A stretch of 64,000 nt of DNA from Candidatus Obscuribacter phosphatis (lineage in GTDB: Bacteria > Cyanobacteriota > Vampirovibrionia > Obscuribacterales > Obscuribacteraceae), in assembly GCA_001899315.1 (NCBI GenBank), contig MOYA01000003.1, positions 620,820 through 684,819 of the forward strand, in the 5' to 3' direction. Every line of letters starts with the position of its first letter. Position 1 is the stretch's first letter. Made by a program: the position numbers and the translations under genes. Below the pieces are notes generated by a model. That model was given only the letters and a program-made list of their open reading frames with translations, made no database searches and was not told the origin of the DNA. Positions 52,637 through 60,524 of this stretch are shown here, one piece after another.

Positions 52637-54082
52637 ATGAAACTGAACAGCAACGGATCCGCAGTTCTGGAAAGGCTCTTCGGCATCACTGTCGGACAGC
52701 TCCAGGCAGTCATCGACTTGGCCGTCGAAGGTCATCCGGCCGCCTACTGCGACATCTACCTGCAGTCTGGCTCTTCCGAATCCCTCGGCTTCGACGAAGG
52801 CATCCTCAAGAGCACCAGCAAGTCGCTCATGAAGGGCGCCGGCGTCTACGTGGTCATGGGTGACAAGGTCGGCTACAGCTATGTCGACAACGTCAACGTC
52901 ACCAACCTGAAGAAGGCGGCCAAGGTGGCTCGCGCCATCATCGCCTACAACAGCGGCAACACCGTCGTGCAGGCCGACTCGCCCGAGAAGACCCCGCACA
53001 ACCTGTACCCCATCGACGTCTCGCCGGTGAGCGTGCCTCGCGCCGACAAGGTGGCGATGCTGCGCATGGCCGACGAAGAAGCCCGCAAGTTCGATCCCCG
53101 CATCAAGAAGGTGAGCGTCTCGCTTGCCACCGCGGACGAGACCGTGATCATCGCCAACTCCTTCGGCGACTTCGTGGTCGACCATCGTCCGATGGTGCGC
53201 TTCAACGTCTCGTGCCTGGCCGAAGAAGGTGACCGTCGCGAGTCGGCCAACGCCGGCGGCGGTGGTCGTCACGAGTTCGGTCTGCTGAAAGACAACGGCA
53301 GCTTCCTGGAATTCACCCGCACTGCCGCTGCCGATGCCGTCGGTCTGCTTCGCGCCGAACCGGCTCCCGCCGGCGAGATGACCGTCGTGCTCGGCTCCGG
53401 CTGGCCCGGCGTGCTCATCCACGAGGCGGTCGGTCACGGTCTGGAAGGCGACTTCAACCGCAAGGGCATCTCGGCCTTCTCGGGCAAGATCGGCGAAAAG
53501 GTCGCCTCCGACCTCTGCACGGTCATCGACGACGGCACCATGGCTGGTCGCCGTGGCTCGCTCAACGTCGACGACGAGGGCACGCCCACCCGGCGCAACG
53601 TTCTCATCGAGAACGGCGTGCTCAAGGGCTACATGCAGGACCGCCTCAACGCCACGCTCATGGGCGTGCCGCTCACCGGCAACGGCCGCCGCGAGAACTA
53701 CCGCTGCCAGCCGATGCCGCGCATGACCAACACCTTCCTCGACAACGGCGCGCACGATCCTCAGGAGATCATCGCTTCGGTCAAGCGGGGGCTGTACGCC
53801 ACCACCTTCGGTGGCGGACAGGTGGACATCACCAGCGGCAGCTTCACCTTCTCCGCCACGGGTGCCTTCCTCATCGAGGACGGCAAGATCACCCGCCAGG
53901 TGAAGGGTGCAACCCTGATCGGCAACGGGCCCAAGGCTCTGCACAAGGTGACCATGGTCGGCAACGACATGGCACTGGACCGCGGCGTCGGCTCCTGCGG
54001 CAAGTCGGGTCAGAACGTGCCGGCCGGCGTCGGTCAGCCCACCATTCGTATCGAAGAAGTCGTCGTCGGCGGCTCGAAGTAA
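52637..54082 (+). CDS. tldD: Metalloprotease TldD
   Basis: Protein of 481 residues. The metalloprotease site HEAVGHGLEGDFNRKG lies at 262-277, the same position as in E. coli TldD. The TldD/PmbA fold follows: VIDDGT, DDEGTPTRRN, GYMQDRLNA, MPRMTNTFL. TldD acts with TldE as a heterodimer that degrades or matures peptides; the TldD subunit carries the zinc. ATG 52637 has AGGAG upstream; the reading from 52505 lacks support. It is 24 bp from tldE (see 54107). Strongly GC-rich codons. Confidence 0.95.
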   Translation: MKLNSNGSAVLERLFGITVGQLQAVIDLAVEGHPAAYCDIYLQSGSSESLGFDEGILKSTSKSLMKGAGVYVVMGDKVGYSYVDNVNVTNLKKAAKVARAIIAYNSGNTVVQADSPEKTPHNLYPIDVSPVSVPRADKVAMLRMADEEARKFDPRIKKVSVSLATADETVIIANSFGDFVVDHRPMVRFNVSCLAEEGDRRESANAGGGGRHEFGLLKDNGSFLEFTRTAAADAVGLLRAEPAPAGEMTVVLGSGWPGVLIHEAVGHGLEGDFNRKGISAFSGKIGEKVASDLCTVIDDGTMAGRRGSLNVDDEGTPTRRNVLIENGVLKGYMQDRLNATLMGVPLTGNGRRENYRCQPMPRMTNTFLDNGAHDPQEIIASVKRGLYATTFGGGQVDITSGSFTFSATGAFLIEDGKITRQVKGATLIGNGPKALHKVTMVGNDMALDRGVGSCGKSGQNVPAGVGQPTIRIEEVVVGGSK

Positions 54083-54106
54083 TCAACGGGTAAAGGAGAA
54101 CTGAAT

Positions 54107-55447
54107 ATGAAAACGTCTCAGATCAACAAGCTCAAAGATACCGCCCGCTTCGTCATCGCCGAAGCGGCTCGGCTCGGTGCCAGCCAGGCCGAAGTCTTCG
54201 TCTCCGTCGGCGACGCGGTCGAAGTGGAAGTGCGCGAAGGACAGGTGGAGAAGCTGGAGGGCGCACAGAGCGGCTCCATCTCGTTCACCGCCTTCGTCGG
54301 CAAGCGCAAGGCCAGCATGGGCAGCACCGACTTCCGCCGGCGCCCGCTCACCAAGCTGGTGCGCGAGACCATCGCCATGGCTCGCGATGCTCAGGAAGAC
54401 GACTGCGCCGGGCTGCCCGACCCCAAGTACCTGGCCAAGAACGTGCAGCCCATCGCCGGCATGATGGACGAGAGCCTGGCGGCCACGCCCACCGAACGCA
54501 AGATCGAACTGGCCATCGCCCTCGAAAAGGCGGCGCTGGCAACCGATCCCCGCATCGGTGTCGGCCGCTCCACCGGCTTCTCGGACAGCGTCTCCTACCG
54601 GGTCTACGCCAACAGCCATGGCTTCCTGGAAGGCTATGGCAGCTCGTCGTGCTACATGTCCACCCAGGTGGTGGCTCGCGACGAGAACGGCATGCAGACC
54701 GGTGGCTGGGCCTCTTCGAGCCGCAGCCTGGCCGGGCTGGAAAGCCCCGAGAAGGTCGGACGCATCGCCGCCCAGCGCGCTCTGCGTCAGCTCTCGCCGC
54801 GCTCGGTGCCTTCGCAGGAAGTGCCGGTGGTCTTCGACCAGTCGATGGCTGCGCGCCTCATCTCGCAGTTCATCGGCGCCACCTCCGGCGACGCCGTCTA
54901 CCAGAAGCGCTCCTTCCTGATCGGCAAGGTCGGCGAGAAGGTGGCGGCGAGCGGCATCACCATCATCGATGACGGCACCATCCCCGGCGCTCCCGGCTCC
55001 CGTCCTTTCGACGGCGAAGGGCTGCCGGTCGGCAAGCGCATCCTGGTGGAAGACGGCAAGCTCAACACCTACATCGTCTCGGTCTACGCCGCCCGCAAGC
55101 TGGGCTGCGAGCCGAACGGCGGCGGCGTGAGCAACCTCTACCTGCAAGCCGGCGAACACAGCCCCGAGGCGATCATCGCTTCGGTCCAGAACGGTCTCTA
55201 CCTGACCTCGGTTTCGGGACAGGGCTTCAACCCGGTCACCGGCGACTACTCGGTCGGCGCCACCGGCATCTGGATCAAGGACGGCAAGCTCGACCACGCC
55301 GTCGAGGAAATCACCGTCGCAGGCAACATCCTGCAGATGTTCGCGAACATCGAGATGGTCGGCAACGATCTGGAGTTCCGCTCCTCGATCAACGCACCCA
55401 CCATCAAGATCTCGCGCATGATGGTGGCCGGTAAGGGCAAGAACTAA
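54107..55447 (+). CDS. tldE: TldE/PmbA, partner of TldD
   Basis: Protein of 446 residues of the PmbA/TldE family, second subunit of the TldD-TldE peptidase. It lacks the HExxxH site, as expected for the non-catalytic partner. Conserved segments are IDDGTIPGAPGSRPFDGEG, the central KRILVEDGKLNTY region and the C-terminal NDLEFRSSINAPTIKI. AAAGGAG lies 11 bp before ATG 54107. It follows tldD by 24 bp and is closed by a good terminator, so the two form a bicistronic operon. No missing segment seen. Same GC-rich composition as tldD. Confidence 0.94.
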   Translation: MKTSQINKLKDTARFVIAEAARLGASQAEVFVSVGDAVEVEVREGQVEKLEGAQSGSISFTAFVGKRKASMGSTDFRRRPLTKLVRETIAMARDAQEDDCAGLPDPKYLAKNVQPIAGMMDESLAATPTERKIELAIALEKAALATDPRIGVGRSTGFSDSVSYRVYANSHGFLEGYGSSSCYMSTQVVARDENGMQTGGWASSSRSLAGLESPEKVGRIAAQRALRQLSPRSVPSQEVPVVFDQSMAARLISQFIGATSGDAVYQKRSFLIGKVGEKVAASGITIIDDGTIPGAPGSRPFDGEGLPVGKRILVEDGKLNTYIVSVYAARKLGCEPNGGGVSNLYLQAGEHSPEAIIASVQNGLYLTSVSGQGFNPVTGDYSVGATGIWIKDGKLDHAVEEITVAGNILQMFANIEMVGNDLEFRSSINAPTIKISRMMVAGKGKN

Positions 55448-55459
55448 CTTGCCTGGCTG

Positions 55460-55496
55460 AAGACCGCTCCGGCGAAAGTCGGAGCGGTCTTTCTTT
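55460..55496 (+). terminator. Intrinsic terminator of the tldD-tldE operon
   Basis: A 12-bp stem AAGACCGCTCCG / CGGAGCGGTCTT with GCGAAAGT loop, followed by TCTTTC. Confidence 0.9.
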
Positions 55497-55521
55497 CACA
55501 ATCTTCTTTGAGGAGATGATT

Positions 55522-55920
55522 ATGGCAAATAACTTCGGCGCCTTTCTGGCGCTCATCATGACCATCGTCATGGTGCCAGCCCTGCTCTGGTTGCTCATTC
55601 AAAGCCTGCGCGCCAGCCATTACAACAAGCCGGTGCGCGAGGGCATGAACCGAGCCTATCAAGGCATCCAGAACCTGAAGCTGAACGGCAGCACCACCGG
55701 CAACACCGGTCGCATGCATCTGGCCAACGCCCAGGAGCATTTCGACATGGCTCGCACAGCCATTCAGAACAGCCGCTACAAAGAGGCGCTCACTCATGTG
55801 CAGCTCGCCGAGCTGAACATCAAGGAAGCTTCTCGTTACTACAAGATCACCGGCAATCATCCGATTCCGCCCAGCGGACGGCTGATTACCGAAGGGTCCG
55901 GTCTGGTCTGGCTCGGCTGA
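55522..55920 (+). CDS. Membrane-anchored helical protein, unknown function
   Basis: Protein of 132 residues. One N-terminal membrane helix (about 5-25, LALIMTIVMVPALLWLL) is followed by a TPR-like amphipathic region (LANAQEHFDMARTAIQNSRYKEALTHVQLAELNIKEASRYY). GAGGAG lies 6 bp before ATG 55522; the ATG at 55516 abuts it and is less likely. It lies between two terminators, so it is a monocistronic unit. No family recognised. Confidence 0.75.
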   Translation: MANNFGAFLALIMTIVMVPALLWLLIQSLRASHYNKPVREGMNRAYQGIQNLKLNGSTTGNTGRMHLANAQEHFDMARTAIQNSRYKEALTHVQLAELNIKEASRYYKITGNHPIPPSGRLITEGSGLVWLG

Positions 55921-55942
55921 GTCAGATGCGGCAGACAACTGA

Positions 55943-55985
55943 GAGGAAGCAGGGTGTTGAATCCCTGCTTCCTCTTCTTTTTTTG
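55943..55985 (+). terminator. Intrinsic terminator
   Basis: Perfect 12-bp stem GAGGAAGCAGGG / CCCTGCTTCCTC followed by TTCTTTTTTTG. Confidence 0.92.
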
Positions 55986-56136
55986 TTTAGAAGAAACAAT
56001 CGCACCAGCCAAGATTACGTATTTTTTTGGAGTTTTATAGTTGACCGGTCTATTTTTCTTTCTTTGAAGAAAAAACCTCTACGCAGAAAGCCTTGCTCAC
56101 TTGTTGATCTGGCTCGCTCGAAAATGAGCTACCCTG

Positions 56137-56171
56137 AACAAACAAACAAATAAATAAACAAATAAACAAAC
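56137..56171. repeat. AT-rich tetranucleotide tract (AACA/AATA)
   Basis: About nine units of AACA or AATA just after the minus-strand HAD gene stop. A short simple-sequence repeat, likely variable in length. Confidence 0.8.
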
Positions 56172-56183
56172 GAAAGATCTGCC

Positions 56184-57116
56184 CTAAACGAAATTCAAAA
56201 TCTCGTCATAGCGAGCAGCAACTGCTTCAATCAGCTCAGTAGGCAACTTTTTGCCTTCGGGCTTTCCACCTTTCTCAATATCAGGCTTGAGATAATGGTA
56301 AGCGATTTCTTCATACTCAGCAGACAAGCTACTGCCATAGTGAGCCCAGACAAAGCGAATTCCCCTAGAGGCTGCGACAATCCCGTCTTTGGCTAGACTA
56401 TCTCCAACAAAAAGACACTCTTGCGGATAGACTTCAAAGTCTGCCAGAACTCTATCCAAGCCATGAGGGCAAGGTTTCTCCCAGTCAACCGGCAAGGTGA
56501 CCAGCCGGGTCTGCAAATCACTTGTGGACTCTTGCAAAGCCTTCACTCTCTCTCTGCCATGAGCCAAGGTGATCGGTCTGTACATATCATCTTTCGGCGG
56601 TTCAACAGTCTCAAGAGAATACACCGCATCCAATAAACCATCGAAGATCTGCTTATTCCGCACACGTGCCATATAGTCCGGAGCATCGCTCAAAGCGACT
56701 ATCTTAACCCCTCTCTCTTTCAGTTCTTGCAAGGTTTCCAAAACGCGAGGAAACGGTCGCAAATAGCGAGAGCGGTTATCGTCTACAGCTTTCCAGAAGG
56801 GTTTTACGAACTCTTCCAAAAACTCCTCTGGTTGATTCTTATAATGAGCCCAGGCAAATCCTGTCTCTTCGAGCAACCAAGGATACTCATGGGTACCACG
56901 ACGCTCAATCACATGACCAATATCACGAGACAACTCCAAAGCAGGCTTGTTAGTTCTCGTGCTGACATCTTTAATAAAATCGCGAATCGCCGGCACAAAG
57001 TAATCCCAAAACGAAGCTAGAGTGCCGTCCACATCTGTAACAACCAGCTTAGTTCTAGCTTTTCCTTCAAGCTGTATTGCTTTGATAGATTGTGTGCTAA
57101 GTTTCAATTCTTGCAT
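56184..57116 (-). CDS. HAD-superfamily hydrolase
   Basis: Protein of 310 residues. HAD motif I VVTDVDGTL (Asp28, Asp30) near residue 28, motif II ALSDAPDY, and motif IV LFVGDSLAKDGIVAA. Between them is a helical cap of about 90 residues (EEFLEEFVKPFWK), longer than in typical phosphoglycolate-phosphatase members. Substrate unknown. ATG 57116 has no strong Shine-Dalgarno. The gene stands alone between the TldE-linked genes and an AT-rich gap. Confidence 0.88.
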   Translation of the reverse strand: MQELKLSTQSIKAIQLEGKARTKLVVTDVDGTLASFWDYFVPAIRDFIKDVSTRTNKPALELSRDIGHVIERRGTHEYPWLLEETGFAWAHYKNQPEEFLEEFVKPFWKAVDDNRSRYLRPFPRVLETLQELKERGVKIVALSDAPDYMARVRNKQIFDGLLDAVYSLETVEPPKDDMYRPITLAHGRERVKALQESTSDLQTRLVTLPVDWEKPCPHGLDRVLADFEVYPQECLFVGDSLAKDGIVAASRGIRFVWAHYGSSLSAEYEEIAYHYLKPDIEKGGKPEGKKLPTELIEAVAARYDEILNFV

Positions 57117-57272
57117 AAATTCCTCACTACAGGCTCATCGGAGTGAGCCACCAAGCACCACTGGCGATACCTTATAGCGGTGCCGAATCTTTCGACTCAT
57201 CATTCCAGGCTAGCGGCAACAGAGCGAAAAGGCAATTAAATCGCCATTTTAGCGTTACATAAACCTTTGAAA

Positions 57273-57551
57273 CTAAACAAAACTTTGTTTTCGATTCATT
57301 TCGGGAACAACTTTCTTAACCAATTCTTTACCGGACCAAATGCAGACTGCAAGCACAAAATTTGGATAGCAACTTCTATCAAAAACCAGAGCACAAAAGC
57401 TTAGCTTGATGGAGTTGGTACCGCCGCGAGTATCATCAATCAGCATCGACAAAATAAATGTTACTGCCAGTAGTAGCGCCCCTCCTGGCAACCACAGAAT
57501 ACAGACAACGAAAAACAATGTCACTAATTTGCTAAAGATTTTAAATAGCAA
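57273..57551 (-). CDS. Possible small hydrophobic protein near palindrome copy 5
   Basis: A 92-codon ORF with two hydrophobic stretches (VTLFFVVCILWL and GALLLAVTFILSML) and a polar C-terminus. The only starts are TTG 57551, inside the palindrome, or an internal GTG. No family recognised, no Shine-Dalgarno. Existence uncertain. Confidence 0.35.
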   Translation of the reverse strand: MLFKIFSKLVTLFFVVCILWLPGGALLLAVTFILSMLIDDTRGGTNSIKLSFCALVFDRSCYPNFVLAVCIWSGKELVKKVVPEMNRKQSFV

Positions 57552-57580
57552 GATATTCGCGCGAATATCTTGCTATTTAA
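57541..57580. repeat. Dispersed palindrome, copy 5 (40 bp, perfect, with compensating changes)
   Basis: Perfect inverted repeat TTAAATAGCAAGATATTCGC and its complement. Relative to the other copies, AAGAAATTC became AAGATATTC in one arm and GAATTTCTT became GAATATCTT in the other, so base pairing was preserved by a paired change. Confidence 0.92.
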
Positions 57581-57720
57581 GAATCCAGAACGCCTTAACT
57601 GTCAATGCAAAGCCAGAAAGAATAGAGACGACCGGTCTACGACTACATAGTCTATAATATAACGGGCGAAATAACATTTCTTGCCGTTCCAACGAATCTT
57701 GAGGTTAAAAGACTGAGTAA

Positions 57721-58746
57721 ATGGAATATCGAATTTTTGGTAACTGCGGCCTAAAAGTTCCCGTTTTGAGCTTTGGAGCCGGCACCTTTGGCGGTGGCAC
57801 TGAATTCTTCAAAGCCTGGGGAGCCACCGACGTAAACGAAGCAACCATGCTAATTGATACCTGCATGGAAGCGGGAGTAAACTTTTTTGACACTGCCAAC
57901 ATTTACTCTCTAGGCATGGCAGAAGAGATCTTAGGTGAAGCACTGAAAGGCAAAAGAGATAAAGCCTTGATCTCAACCAAGGCAACCTTTTCGATGTCCG
58001 ACGAACCTAATGATGTGGGCTCATCCAGGCACAATTTAATTAGGGCATGCGAAGCAAGTCTAAGGCGACTAAAGACCGATTATATTGACGTCTATTTCAT
58101 GCATGGGTTTGACGCACTGACGCCTATTGAAGAGGTTTTGAGCACGCTTGATTCTCTAGTCAAAAGCGGCAAAGTCAGATACATCGGCTGCTCGAATTTT
58201 TCTGGATGGCACTTGATGAAATCACTGGCTATCTCAAAAGAGTACGGACTGAGCCCTTATGTTAGTCACCAAGCGTATTACAGCCTCATTGGTAGAGAAT
58301 ACGAATGGGAGCTTATGCCGCTGGCGAAAGATCAAAACATTGGCACTATGGTTTGGAGCCCACTCGGTTGGGGTCGATTGACCGGTAAATTGGGGCGCGG
58401 AAAGACTTTACCCGAAGTAAGCCGGTTGCACAAAACTGCAGATAAGGGGCCTCAAGTCGAGGAGGATTATCTTTTCAAGGTCACCGACGCCTTGGAAATA
58501 GTAGCCGGCGAAACAGGAAAGACAGTGCCACAGGTAGCACTAAACTGGCTCACGCAGAGACCGACTGTAAGCAATGTGGTTATCGGAGCCCGTAATGCAG
58601 AGCAGCTCAAGCAAAACCTTGGTTCTGTAGGCTGGAACCTCAGTCCCGAACATATGGAACTGCTGAACAAAGCCAGCGAAGTGCCACCGATCTACCCATA
58701 TTGGCACCAGAGACAGTTCCAGAATAGAAATCCTCTACCAGTCTAG
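57721..58746 (+). CDS. Aldo/keto reductase
   Basis: Protein of 341 residues with the AKR tetrad Asp57 (FFDTANIY), Tyr62, Lys87 (ISTKAT) and His128 (YFMHGFD). The cofactor-binding segments VVIGARNAEQL and the Trp/Gly-rich loop SPLGWGRLTGKL are present. NADP(H)-dependent reduction of carbonyls; the substrate is not evident. ATG 57721 has a weak Shine-Dalgarno (ACTGAG). Lower GC than its TPM neighbour, no operon partner in sight. Confidence 0.93.
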   Translation: MEYRIFGNCGLKVPVLSFGAGTFGGGTEFFKAWGATDVNEATMLIDTCMEAGVNFFDTANIYSLGMAEEILGEALKGKRDKALISTKATFSMSDEPNDVGSSRHNLIRACEASLRRLKTDYIDVYFMHGFDALTPIEEVLSTLDSLVKSGKVRYIGCSNFSGWHLMKSLAISKEYGLSPYVSHQAYYSLIGREYEWELMPLAKDQNIGTMVWSPLGWGRLTGKLGRGKTLPEVSRLHKTADKGPQVEEDYLFKVTDALEIVAGETGKTVPQVALNWLTQRPTVSNVVIGARNAEQLKQNLGSVGWNLSPEHMELLNKASEVPPIYPYWHQRQFQNRNPLPV

Positions 58747-58892
58747 CCTGCACGCCTCTTTCTCATTGATGGCGAAAGACAACCAAAGAGGCAAAGCGAC
58801 CTTAAGCAGCTAATCTGAATAACTTGCCTGCCTAAAGCTCAGGTTCCGAGTTGGATGCCGGGTTTTACTATTTCGCATAGTATTCAAACAGG

Positions 58893-58968
58893 CAAAAAAA
58901 AATAGAAAAGAAACAGGAGGCGGCGGTACAGAAAAACTCCCGAAGGAATCTTCCACAGTACCGCCGCC
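58893..58968 (-). terminator. Terminator of the minus-strand M17 N-domain gene
   Basis: Perfect 11-bp stem GGCGGCGGTAC / GTACCGCCGCC (58919-58968). On the minus strand it is followed by a long T-rich run (complement of the A-rich 58893-58914), typical of an intrinsic terminator. Confidence 0.85.
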
Positions 58969-59019
58969 CTGTTCAAAACGTGCCTATTGGGCACGAAACT
59001 CTGACTGGTGAGCTTCGCC

Positions 59020-59583
59020 TCAGTCTTCCGAATACGAACATTCGCCCTTGTCGTTCATGCGCTTGCACGCAAGACCGCGGACGAGATGAACCTTGGCCTG
59101 AGGCGAGCAGAGAAACTCGACTTCGAGCGCCCCTTCTGCCTTCAGGTCCTTCAGCTTCTGTTCGACGGCTTCACGGATGATATAGGCCTGTCCGCGAAGA
59201 TTGAGCTTTCCCTGAGTCTGCCGGTTGGGCAGAATGGGGATGGTCAGCTTGTTGCAGCCGAGCTTGACGGCTCGCGCAACAGCAATCTTAATCGCTCTGG
59301 TGATGGCTTTTCGGTCGAACTTCTCGGGGGAGCCCAGACCGAGAACCAGGATGTTCTGGGGAATACCAGGCCGCTCGAGTTCGACCGTGAAATACTTCCC
59401 GAGTTCCCCCTGGAAGCCACGTTCTTGAATCTCGGCAGAGATGATACCGCCCAAATCACCGTCCAATTCTGCGATCTGAGAACCGAGACCCATGCCCGAC
59501 AAAGTGCCGAGCACAAGCATCGGGGTCTCCCGCAAGCCCAAAACCGGTTTTCCGCTGCCAGTCGTTATTGTGAAAGTGGTCAT
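59020..59583 (-). CDS. Stand-alone M17 leucyl-aminopeptidase N-terminal (macro-like) domain
   Basis: Protein of 187 residues. The N-terminal segment, with LVLGTLSGMGLGSQIAELD and EIQERGFQGELGKYFTVEL, and VLGLGSPEKFDRKAITRAIKIA resemble the N-terminal regulatory/nucleotide-binding domain of cytosol aminopeptidases. No catalytic C-terminal M17 domain follows (usual length about 490), and the ORF ends normally with its own terminator. GAGGT lies 7 bp before ATG 59583. It is probably a stand-alone binding module. The family call is based on pattern only. Confidence 0.65.
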   Translation of the reverse strand: MTTFTITTGSGKPVLGLRETPMLVLGTLSGMGLGSQIAELDGDLGGIISAEIQERGFQGELGKYFTVELERPGIPQNILVLGLGSPEKFDRKAITRAIKIAVARAVKLGCNKLTIPILPNRQTQGKLNLRGQAYIIREAVEQKLKDLKAEGALEVEFLCSPQAKVHLVRGLACKRMNDKGECSYSED

Positions 59584-60524
59584 GATTTACCTCACAGACA
59601 CCTGCTCTAGATCCGCTATGCAGGTGCAACGACAGTTGACATTTGCTCTGCCTTTCCAACCCCGGTGCGGATCACCGAAGCCTTCCAGACAAAGCATTCC
59701 GCTTTTGCTCCTCAAAAACCACGCATCGCCTTCAACAACCCATTCAAGCCGTCCTTCTGCTCTTGCATGCACTCAAGCCACACCTCTTTTCAGAAGCGGG
59801 CGAGTTAGATAAATGCTGAGCACTGGCTATTTCTGAGTTACTGAATCCATGCCATGGGAAAAGAGAAGACACTACAACCTAGAGATTGCTCTACCGCGTA
59901 AACAAGGCATGTCTCTTTAATTAGGGGTAATCTTGCGGGCTGATGGTAGTCAATGCTGCTATCGAAGCTATACCGCCCAAGAGTCGAGAATGGCACAAGA
60001 ACTGGCAAAAGCCTCCAGCAATAAGGCTTTCACCCACTTACCACCGAGCAATTGCAGGTGCAAACTGATCAAAAACTGGAAACCTCGCCCCGCTTGAAAA
60101 CTCGCGCTAGCTAGTGTCAGTCTCAAGAATTCGCAACAAATCAGCCCGAATTAGTTTACCTGTTCACCCTTGCTAGTGCCCAAAGCGAGACTGAACCGGC
60201 ACAGACCGTTGCTTCTGGATAGAATCCAGACAACTGCGCGAAGCTTTCCTAACCAATATCGGCAAGAGCTCATGAGAGGCTCTTTAGTTGAAAAGAGATA
60301 CTAAAAATCCATAGGTTGAGTTATTCACGGCTCTACCTCCAAATCTCTCCCGAAGCAAAACCAAAACAAATCTGATTTTCAAAGCAACCCCAGAGCTACC
60401 AGGCTCATCTGCTTTGGGCCAGATTTGTCGAGCCAGTGAAGAGTTCTCACTCTCCCTACGTCAAGCCGCTCTCTCGGACGGCTCAAGCGGGGAGTCACTC
60501 AACATCCAAACCGAGGTCATGTCT
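59584..60524. other. Intergenic region, no gene seen
   Basis: About 940 bp of mixed composition between divergent genes. The ORF from 60414 into the TPM gene is excluded by its start and composition. No tRNA, repeat or strong terminator recognised. Confidence 0.5.

Noticed and set aside
52631..53944. Long minus-strand ORF (437 codons) across tldD, and similar ones across tldE, TPM and NadD
   Set aside because: High-GC genes leave long open frames on the opposite strand; the plus frames carry catalytic motifs and Shine-Dalgarno sites.
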